Source of the DNA: JANNAT01 sp031422555
GTDB lineage: Bacteria; Pseudomonadota; Alphaproteobacteria; Rhodobacterales; Rhodobacteraceae
Length of the DNA: 7,243 nt
NCBI GenBank assembly: GCA_031422555.1
Contig: JANPLZ010000093.1
Span: 1 to 7,243 of the forward strand
Reading direction: 5' to 3'
Position numbers and translations under genes: made by a program. The notes below the pieces were generated by a model. It saw only the letters and a list, made by a program, of their open reading frames with translations. It ran no database searches and was not told the DNA's origin. How positions within the stretch are numbered: the stretch's first letter is position 1; each line of letters opens with the position of its first letter. Below are positions 1-4,509 of this stretch, piece after piece.

Positions 1-1689
1 TTCTGACCCGGTCGCCATCAAGATCACTTGCCGTTTGCCGACCGCTTCGGCCAGCACATAGGCACCTTTGGCCACCATATTGGTGTTGGTATGCACCTTT
101 CGCACCGTGGGCAGATTTTGGCGGCTAAGGGCCAAGACCGATGGCGTGGTTTTTGCGGTAAACGCCAATTCCCACGCTTCGGCGGTTTCCACCAGATCGG
201 CGGGGCGGAAGACATAAGTGTTTGGTGTCGCGCGCGAAATCGCCAGATGCTCTACCGGTTGATGCGTCGGGCCATCTTCGCCCAGACCGATGCTGTCATG
301 CGTCATCACATAGACCACCGGAATGCCCATCAGTGCCGACAACCGCATCGCGGGGCGGGCATAGTCGGTGAAACACATGAAGGTGCCGGAATAGGGCCGC
401 ACGCCGCCATGCAGCGCCATGCCGTTCATCGCCGCCGCCATCCCATGTTCGCGGATGCCGTAATACACATAACGACCGGCGCGGGAGTCTGGCATGAACA
501 CGCCCAGATCGGCGGTTTTGGTGTTGTTTGACCCGGTCAGATCGGCCGATCCGCCGATGGTTTCGGGCAACACCGGGTTGATCGCCGCCAGCACCTTTTC
601 AGATGCAGTGCGGGTGGCCAGTTTGGGCGCATCGGCACTTGCCGCCTTTTTCACTGCCCGCACGGCTGCCGCCAGTTTGGCGGGCACGTCGCCGGCAAAT
701 ATCCGGGCAAATTCGGCCTGTTTGGCAGGCGAAAGGGCGGCGAACCGCGCAGCCCATCCGGCATGCGCCGCAGCCCCGCGCGCCCCAAACCCTTCCCATT
801 GCGCCTTGATCGCGGCGGGCACTTCAAACGGGGCGGCGGTCCAACCATAGGCGGCTTTGGTGGCGGCCATTTGCGCCGCATCGGTCAGCGCGCCATGGCC
901 TTTTGAGGTGTCTTGCGCCGCGTGCCCCAACGCTATGTGGGTTTTGCACGCAATCAGCGCCGGGCGGGGCGATGCTTTGGCGGCGGTGATCGCGCGGTCG
1001 ATATCGACCGGATCATGGCCATCGCAGGCAAACACATCCCAACCGCTGGCGGCAAAACGCGCCTTCTGATCGGTGATATCCGACATCGACACTTTGCCAT
1101 CAATGGTGATGCCATTGTCATCCCACATCACGATCAGGCGCGAAAGCTGCTGTTTGCCCGCCAGCGCCAGCGCCTCTTGGCTGACGCCTTCCATCAAACA
1201 GCCGTCGCCTGCGATGACATAGGTGTGGTGATCGACGATTTTCGACCCCCAGCGCGCCCGCAGATTTTCTTCGGCAATCGCAAAGCCCACCGCATTTGCG
1301 ATGCCTTGGCCCAGCGGCCCGGTGGTGGTTTCAACGCCCGCGACGTGGCCATATTCCGGGTGGCCCGCGGTAATTGCGCCCCACTGGCGGAAATTCTTGA
1401 TCTGCGCCAGCGTCATGTCGTGGTAGCCGGTCAGATATAACAGGCTGTAGATCAGCATCGACCCATGCCCTGCCGACAAGATAAACCGGTCGCGGTCAGC
1501 CCAACGCGGGGCGGCGGGGTCAAACTTCAAATGCCGCTCGAACAACACGGTCGCCACATCGGCCATTCCCATCGGCATGCCAGAATGCCCGGAATTGGCC
1601 GCCGCCACCGCATCCAGCGTCAGGGTGCGGATGGCACAGGCGCGCATCCAGTGATCGGGATGGGCGGCGCGAAGGGTTTGAATGTCCAA
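1..1689 (-). CDS. tkt: Transketolase, 5'-complete, C-terminus cut by the window edge
   Basis: Thiamine-diphosphate (ThDP) enzyme that moves two-carbon ketol units between sugar phosphates in the cytosolic pentose phosphate pathway, and in the Calvin cycle where present. I translated 563 codons without a stop. Visible motifs, in order: NSGH with His35; SAGHGSM with His75; GHPEYGH with His110; the ThDP motif from GDG (161-163, followed by CLMEGVSQEA) to Asn192; HGAL with His265; the catalytic glutamate in GIREHGM (Glu414); and the second transketolase signature HDSIGLGEDGPTHQP (His464, His476). Family members are about 660-680 residues, so roughly 110 C-terminal residues lie outside the window. 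The start is TTG at 1689: it sits where the family N-terminus falls (MDIQTLRAAHPDHW) and follows AGGA at a spacing of 8. The next in-frame ATG, codon 15, would cut into the conserved N-terminus. Transcribed divergently from the zauP-zapA run. Identification is secure; the start is likely. Confidence 0.97.
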   Translation of the reverse strand, partial: MDIQTLRAAHPDHWMRACAIRTLTLDAVAAANSGHSGMPMGMADVATVLFERHLKFDPAAPRWADRDRFILSAGHGSMLIYSLLYLTGYHDMTLAQIKNFRQWGAITAGHPEYGHVAGVETTTGPLGQGIANAVGFAIAEENLRARWGSKIVDHHTYVIAGDGCLMEGVSQEALALAGKQQLSRLIVMWDDNGITIDGKVSMSDITDQKARFAASGWDVFACDGHDPVDIDRAITAAKASPRPALIACKTHIALGHAAQDTSKGHGALTDAAQMAATKAAYGWTAAPFEVPAAIKAQWEGFGARGAAAHAGWAARFAALSPAKQAEFARIFAGDVPAKLAAAVRAVKKAASADAPKLATRTASEKVLAAINPVLPETIGGSADLTGSNNTKTADLGVFMPDSRAGRYVYYGIREHGMAAAMNGMALHGGVRPYSGTFMCFTDYARPAMRLSALMGIPVVYVMTHDSIGLGEDGPTHQPVEHLAISRATPNTYVFRPADLVETAEAWELAFTAKTTPSVLALSRQNLPTVRKVHTNTNMVAKGAYVLAEAVGKRQVILMATGSE

Positions 1690-1724
1690 GTCGATATTCC
1701 TGTGCGAAAAGAAAGGTTGCAGGG

Positions 1725-1752
1725 TGCATAACACCCCCACCGGCAAGATCAA
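1725..1752 (-). promoter_or_regulatory. Candidate promoter for transketolase
   Basis: On the minus strand, TTGATC (1747-1752) is followed after 16 bp by TATGCA (1725-1730), about 36 bp upstream of the TTG start. The spacing and partial matches to the sigma-70 -35/-10 pattern make this the best candidate I see. The -10 overlaps a short perfect inverted repeat, GGGTG (1722-1726) and CACCC (1732-1736), which could be an operator or chance. Inferred by eye only. Confidence 0.35.
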
Positions 1753-1817
1753 GCGCGCCGCGCAAGGCATTGGACGCAAAGGGGCGACCTAGCCTTTGGC
1801 ATTGGATAAGATCAAGG

Positions 1818-1857
1818 TTGACGAAGGCTTGCGCGATTCGCACTGTGCAAGGTGATA
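1818..1857 (+). promoter_or_regulatory. Candidate promoter/operator region for zauP-zapA
   Basis: TTGACG at 1818-1823 is a good -35 match, but no convincing -10 follows at 16-18 bp (CACTGT at 17). A second possibility is TTGCGC (1829-1834) with TGATAG (1853-1858). The same stretch holds a 6-of-7 inverted repeat, CTTGCGC (1828-1834) and GTGCAAG (1845-1851) with a 10-bp spacer. Inside the spacer is a GANTC site (GATTC, 1835-1839), the target of the alphaproteobacterial CcrM methyltransferase. The element positions are read directly from the sequence; their function is inferred. Confidence 0.3.
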
Positions 1858-1897
1858 GCGGGATCATTCCGGCCACGGATTTATAAAGGCAGCATTC

Positions 1898-2398
1898 ATG
1901 CAAGAAATCGCCGAGTTGGAACGACGGATCACCGCAGCGCTGGAACGCATCGGGCGCGGCGTGGAATTGATGGGTGCTCAAAGCATGGCCCCTATGCCGA
2001 TTCCGGCGGCACACGGCGATCTGGCGCAGCTAAGTGAAGCGTTGGATGAAGAACGCATGGCCAATGCCCAATTGGTCGAACGGTTGCGCGTGGTGCGCGA
2101 AAAAGACGATGCGGAAAAGGCAGCACTGCAGGCGGCGCGCGATGCTTTGCAAGAGCAGTTGGACAGCCAATCGGACGAGTTGGGCCGGTTGCGCCGCAGT
2201 CTTGATCTGGTCAACGGCGAATTGGCCGATTTGCGCGATCTGGCCACCCTTAGTGTCGTGGAACCCGAACATATCAACCGGGCCATGTTGGCGGAACTAG
2301 AGGCATTGCGGTCGGCCCGGGCGTCCGAAGCCGTTGAAATCGCTGAAATCGTTGCCGCCCTGAACCCCTTGATCGCCGAGGTGCGCCCCAATGCCTGA
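1898..2398 (+). CDS. zauP: ZauP-like coiled-coil protein upstream of ZapA
   Basis: A 166-residue, highly charged, helix-rich protein. An N-terminal helix (about 1-28) is separated by a Pro-rich linker (MAPMPIPAAHG, 30-40) from a long predicted coiled coil at about 41-117, rich in Leu, Glu, Arg and Gln in heptad-like spacing. A second helical stretch runs from about 127 to 160. There is no signal peptide or membrane segment, so it should be cytoplasmic. In Caulobacter a coiled-coil protein encoded directly upstream of zapA, ZauP, pairs with ZapA to focus the Z-ring. This gene has the same position, size class and character, so I call it a ZauP homologue. The call rests on context and composition, since coiled coils diverge quickly. 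The start ATG follows AAAGG (1885-1889) with an 8-bp gap. The 3' end overlaps zapA by 8 bp (ATGCCTGA), which suggests translational coupling. Confidence 0.72.
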   Translation: MQEIAELERRITAALERIGRGVELMGAQSMAPMPIPAAHGDLAQLSEALDEERMANAQLVERLRVVREKDDAEKAALQAARDALQEQLDSQSDELGRLRRSLDLVNGELADLRDLATLSVVEPEHINRAMLAELEALRSARASEAVEIAEIVAALNPLIAEVRPNA

Positions 2399-2765
2399 TC
2401 TGGATATTATCATTGGCGGGCGCAGCTTTAGCGTCTCGTGCCAGCCCGGCGAGGAACATTTCCTGCGCTCTGCCGCCGCGATGATCGACGCCGAAGCCCA
2501 GCCCTTGCTGACACAGATGGGCCGCTTGCCCGAAGTGCGCATGCTGTTGATGTCGGGATTGATGCTGGCGGATAAAACCGCATCGGTGGAAGATGAAAAT
2601 CGCATGCTGAAGGCCAAGCTGGCCGAAATTGAAGGCCGCCCGGTGGCTGCGCGCGAAAAACTTGAAGTGCCAGTGGTGCCAGCGGCTGTTTTGGAAACCC
2701 TGGCCGAAATCGCCGCCCGCGCCGAGGCGTTGGCGGCATCGGTCGAAGAAAGATTGGCATCATGA
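2391..2765 (+). CDS. zapA: Cell division protein ZapA
   Basis: Cytoplasmic Z-ring-associated protein, 124 residues. ZapA binds FtsZ and crosslinks or aligns protofilaments at midcell. The N-terminal globular head is typical of the family: MPDLDIIIGGRSFSVSCQPG, then LRSAAAMIDAEAQPL (about 25-39). The helix LPEVRMLLMSGLMLAD (about 46-61) is followed by a coiled coil (about 62-82) that mediates dimerisation in the family. The C-terminal part, including a Val/Pro-rich linker and an Ala-rich helix ending in ASVEERLAS, is less conserved; the total is slightly longer than the roughly 100-110 residues of many homologues. The start ATG is preceded by GAGG (2378-2381) inside the upstream gene, 9 bp away. 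It overlaps zauP by 8 bp and the downstream lysozyme-inhibitor gene by 4 bp (ATGA), so all three are probably on one coupled transcript. No gap exists after zapA for a 6S RNA gene, which follows zapA in many other proteobacteria. Confidence 0.93.
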   Translation: MPDLDIIIGGRSFSVSCQPGEEHFLRSAAAMIDAEAQPLLTQMGRLPEVRMLLMSGLMLADKTASVEDENRMLKAKLAEIEGRPVAAREKLEVPVVPAAVLETLAEIAARAEALAASVEERLAS

Positions 2766-3088
2766 AGATTTTAGTGATTGTTCTGGCCCTGCTGCCACTG
2801 CCCGCACTGGCCGAATTGCAAATGACCACAACGCGCTATGCTTGCGAACGGGGCGTGTCGGTGCCGGTCACCTATGTCAACGCCGATGGGCAAAGCGTGG
2901 TTGTTCTGACCGTCGATGGCCGCCAAACCTCGCTTTACAGCGAAGTGGTGGCGTCCGGTGCGCGCTATGGGTGGCCGTCGGATGGGTCAAATTATGTGTG
3001 GACGACCCAAGGCAGCGACGCCCGGCTGTTCTGGAAAGACGAAACCGGGGCCGAAACCCCGGTTTTGTCGGCCTGCAAACAGCAGTAA
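2762..3088 (+). CDS. MliC/PliC-family c-type lysozyme inhibitor, exported
   Basis: A 108-residue periplasmic protein of the MliC/PliC family, which blocks c-type (animal) lysozyme. A signal peptide is clear: MKILVIVLALLPLPALA, with an A-L-A cleavage site after residue 17. The mature protein starts ELQMTTTRYAC. No cysteine follows the cleavage site, so it should be soluble (PliC-like) rather than a lipoprotein (MliC proper). Family marks are: Cys28 and Cys105, placed like the conserved disulfide pair; YACERG...VPVTYVN (26-40); the inhibitory loop motif ASGARY (64-69); and VWTTQGSDARL (79-89), the second motif. There Gln83 appears to occupy the place of the lysine usually found before the glycine, an alignment by eye. 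It overlaps zapA by 4 bp (ATGA) and has only a weak ribosome-binding site, suggesting coupled translation. Its stop lies 5 bp from the convergent grxD stop, and its last codons contain a strong hairpin (3042-3065). Confidence 0.88.
   Translation: MKILVIVLALLPLPALAELQMTTTRYACERGVSVPVTYVNADGQSVVVLTVDGRQTSLYSEVVASGARYGWPSDGSNYVWTTQGSDARLFWKDETGAETPVLSACKQQ
3042..3065 (-). terminator. Hairpin terminator for grxD, inside the mliC-like coding sequence
   Basis: A perfect 9-bp stem, AAACCGGGG (3042-3050) and CCCCGGTTT (3057-3065), encloses a 6-base loop. Read on the minus strand it begins 28 nt past the grxD stop, and the stem ends in TTT followed by CGTCTTT, so it fits an intrinsic terminator for the bolA-grxD transcript. 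On the plus strand it has TTTT at its 3' side, but it lies about 20 nt before the stop of the lysozyme-inhibitor gene, where translating ribosomes should disrupt it. The stem is a direct observation; termination is inferred. Confidence 0.6.
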
Positions 3089-3093
3089 AGGCG

Positions 3094-3453
3094 TTACGCG
3101 TTGGCTTCGCGGATCTTGTCTGCCGCGGCTTTGTCATAGCCGACGCCGCTTGCCTCGAACAACTGGTCCAGCTCGCCCGACAGGGTCATTTCGGTGACGA
3201 TGTCGCAACCGCCGATAAACTCGCCTTTGACATAAAGCTGCGGGATCGTCGGCCAATCCGAGAAATCCTTGATGCCCTGACGAATTTCGGCATCGGCCAG
3301 CACGTTTACATCGGCAAATTCGACGCCCATGTAATTCAACACCCCTGCGACTTTCGATGAAAAGCCGCATTGCGGCATCATCTTGGTGCCCTTCATGAAC
3401 AGCACAACGTCGTTCTTTGTCACGGTTTCACGGATTTTATCGGCTGCAGTCAT
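3094..3453 (-). CDS. grxD: Monothiol glutaredoxin, Grx4/GrxD type (CGFS)
   Basis: Cytosolic CGFS glutaredoxin of 119 residues that carries and transfers [2Fe-2S] clusters with glutathione as co-ligand, and pairs with BolA proteins. The sequence shows a single thioredoxin-like domain: Lys21 in MKGTK and the cluster-ligating CGFS motif (29-32) in the sequence MMPQCGFSSKV. It also has the glutathione-binding WPTIPQLYVKGEF (67-79) and GGCD (81-84). The C-terminal tail ends in AADKIREANA. The start ATG has a strong site, AAGGAG, about 8 bp upstream and overlaps the preceding small membrane-protein gene by 4 bp (ATGA). It is the third gene of bolA, membrane protein, grxD, and the pairing with bolA fits a shared role in iron-sulfur trafficking or iron sensing. 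It converges with the lysozyme-inhibitor gene, whose coding end holds the probable terminator. Confidence 0.96.
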   Translation of the reverse strand: MTAADKIRETVTKNDVVLFMKGTKMMPQCGFSSKVAGVLNYMGVEFADVNVLADAEIRQGIKDFSDWPTIPQLYVKGEFIGGCDIVTEMTLSGELDQLFEASGVGYDKAAADKIREANA

Positions 3454-3716
3454 GTCCGGTCTCCTTCATTATTCTTGAAGATGCGCTTTATGCTCTGGCC
3501 GTCAGAGATCGTCATACTGTTCATACAGTAGCTTTCCAGACGTTGTTCGTTCGCATGTCGCATCGCGTCTTTGTTGTCCCGCCACGCCTTGATGTCATCA
3601 TCTGAGGCGGTTTCAAAGTCGATCTCGTCGTCGCCAGATTGGCCAAGATGCAAATAGACCAAAACACCCACAAGAGCCATACTGCCGAATGCCAAAGTGA
3701 TGACGACGTAAACCAT
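3450..3716 (-). CDS. Small single-pass membrane protein between bolA and grxD, function unknown
   Basis: An 88-residue protein that I do not recognise. Residues 3-23 (VVITLAFGSMALVGVLVYLHL) form one hydrophobic segment right at the N-terminus. A very acidic stretch follows (GDDEIDFETASDDDIKAW, about 28-45), then a polar, basic C-terminal part with one cysteine (in ESYCMNSM) and an Ile/Lys-rich end (IKRIFKNN). The segment has no clear signal-peptidase site, so it probably acts as a membrane anchor. That the gene is real is supported by tight packing: its ATG shares 1 bp with the bolA stop (TAATG), and its TGA overlaps the grxD ATG (ATGA). That arrangement predicts co-translation with both. AAGG lies about 11 bp before the start, a weak site. 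A membrane partner for the BolA-Grx4 pair is a guess from position only. Confidence 0.72.
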   Translation of the reverse strand: MVYVVITLAFGSMALVGVLVYLHLGQSGDDEIDFETASDDDIKAWRDNKDAMRHANEQRLESYCMNSMTISDGQSIKRIFKNNEGDRT

Positions 3717-3958
3717 TACACCGGTGCCTTCGTGGTCAGCGCCAGCGCGTGCAATTCGCCGTGTGCGCCGTCCATTTTACCCTTCAGGCTGGCATAGACC
3801 GCGCGCTGTTGTTGCACCCGGTTCAGGCCCTTGAAACTGGCATCAATCACTTCGGCGGCCCAATGATTTCCGTCGCCAGCCAGATCGGTGATGGTGATGC
3901 GCGCGCTGGGAAAGCTGGCACGGATCAGATCTTCAATATCGCGGGCTTGCATGGCCAT
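3716..3958 (-). CDS. bolA: BolA-family protein, [2Fe-2S]-Grx partner
   Basis: An 80-residue cytosolic BolA-fold protein. Family members bind CGFS glutaredoxins through a shared [2Fe-2S] cluster and take part in iron-sulfur handling or iron-dependent regulation. Visible features are ITITDLAGDGNHW (21-33), with His32 in the variable [H/C] loop; the helix FKGLNRVQQQRAVYASL (42-58); and the conserved GELHALALTT (67-76) with His70, the usual cluster ligand. A histidine rather than cysteine in the loop points to the BolA_H (IbaG/YrbA-like) branch; this subtype is less certain. I chose the ATG at 3958 (MAMQARD) because it gives the normal family length and follows AGGAG (3965-3969) at a proper distance. 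A longer frame to 4042 adds 28 residues without family character and runs through the promoter. The downstream membrane-protein gene overlaps its stop, with grxD next. Confidence 0.93.
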   Translation of the reverse strand: MAMQARDIEDLIRASFPSARITITDLAGDGNHWAAEVIDASFKGLNRVQQQRAVYASLKGKMDGAHGELHALALTTKAPV

Positions 3959-3982
3959 GGGCTGCTCCTGTGGTCTGTGCAG

Positions 3983-4011
3983 AATGTAGGCTTGCGCGCG
4001 TTTGGCTGCAA
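3983..4011 (-). promoter_or_regulatory. Candidate promoter for the bolA operon
   Basis: On the minus strand, TTGCAG (4006-4011) and TACATT (3983-3988) are separated by exactly 17 bp. They lie about 25 bp upstream of the bolA ATG and just ahead of a good AGGAG site (3965-3969). This would let bolA-grxD be expressed independently of purL and the GNAT gene, which end at 4021 on the same strand. An imperfect inverted repeat, CTTGC (3991-3995) and GCAAG (4008-4012), overlaps it. Matches were made by eye. Confidence 0.5.
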
Positions 4012-4020
4012 GGGGGGGGA

Positions 4021-4509
4021 TCAGCCGCGCAACGGCGTCCATTCGGCGCGCAGCATGCCATAAAGCACCATATCAACGCAGCGCCCCAGCGCCGGGCGAT
4101 ACCAATGCTGGCGCAACCGGCCCTCAACAGTGAAACCGACGCGGCAGTAAACCTTGTGTGCGCGCAGATTTTCTGCCGATGCGTCCAGCCACAACCGGCT
4201 TGCGCCAAGATCGCCAAACGCATGGTCGATCAGTCGCGTCAAAAACGCAGCCCCCTGGCCCGCGCCCGCCGTAGCCAATCCCAACCGAAACAACTCGACC
4301 CGCCCCGACGCATTGCCGATTTCCCGAAACAAAGCAAAGCCTTGGGCGGCAAAGCTGTCTTCCCATATCAACAGACGGCAGGCAGGATCAGTCAGATAGG
4401 CCGCAAGGGCGGCCTCGTCATCGTCGCCCATGAACGGCGTGTTCGCAGGGTCGGATGTCAGGCGGTGGACAAAGCCCAGATCCGCCAAAGTGGCGGTGCG
4501 CAAGATCAT
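4021..4509 (-). CDS. GNAT-family N-acetyltransferase (RimJ/RimL-like)
   Basis: A 162-residue acetyl-CoA-dependent acetyltransferase of the GNAT superfamily, probably cytosolic. It acetylates an amine, but the target cannot be read from the sequence. The fold pattern is visible. The N-terminal strand MILRTATLADLGFVHRL is followed by the central strand RVELFRLGLAT (70-80), leading into the acetyl-CoA pyrophosphate loop AGAGQGAAFL (81-90, the glycine-rich motif A). Next come helix LTRLIDHAFGDLG, strand SRLWLDASAENLRA (104-117), and motif B, HKVYCRVGF (118-126), with the tyrosine often used as general acid in the family. The RimL-like end EGRLRQHWYRPALGRCVDMVLYGML (129-153) completes the domain. 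The ATG overlaps the purL stop by 4 bp (ATGA), so it is likely expressed with purL. I would not assign a ribosomal target on this evidence. Confidence 0.87.
   Translation of the reverse strand: MILRTATLADLGFVHRLTSDPANTPFMGDDDEAALAAYLTDPACRLLIWEDSFAAQGFALFREIGNASGRVELFRLGLATAGAGQGAAFLTRLIDHAFGDLGASRLWLDASAENLRAHKVYCRVGFTVEGRLRQHWYRPALGRCVDMVLYGMLRAEWTPLRG

Noticed and set aside
995..1010. Perfect 16-bp palindrome inside transketolase
   Set aside because: It encodes conserved-looking residues (PVDID) with ordinary codons, and nothing else nearby suggests a binding site or origin.
2740..2770. Possible 6S RNA after zapA, a common position in proteobacteria
   Set aside because: The next gene begins inside the zapA stop codon, leaving no space for a structured RNA.
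3959..4042. Longer BolA start at 4042
   Set aside because: The extra 28 residues are unlike the family, run through the candidate promoter, and the ATG at 3958 has its own good ribosome-binding site.
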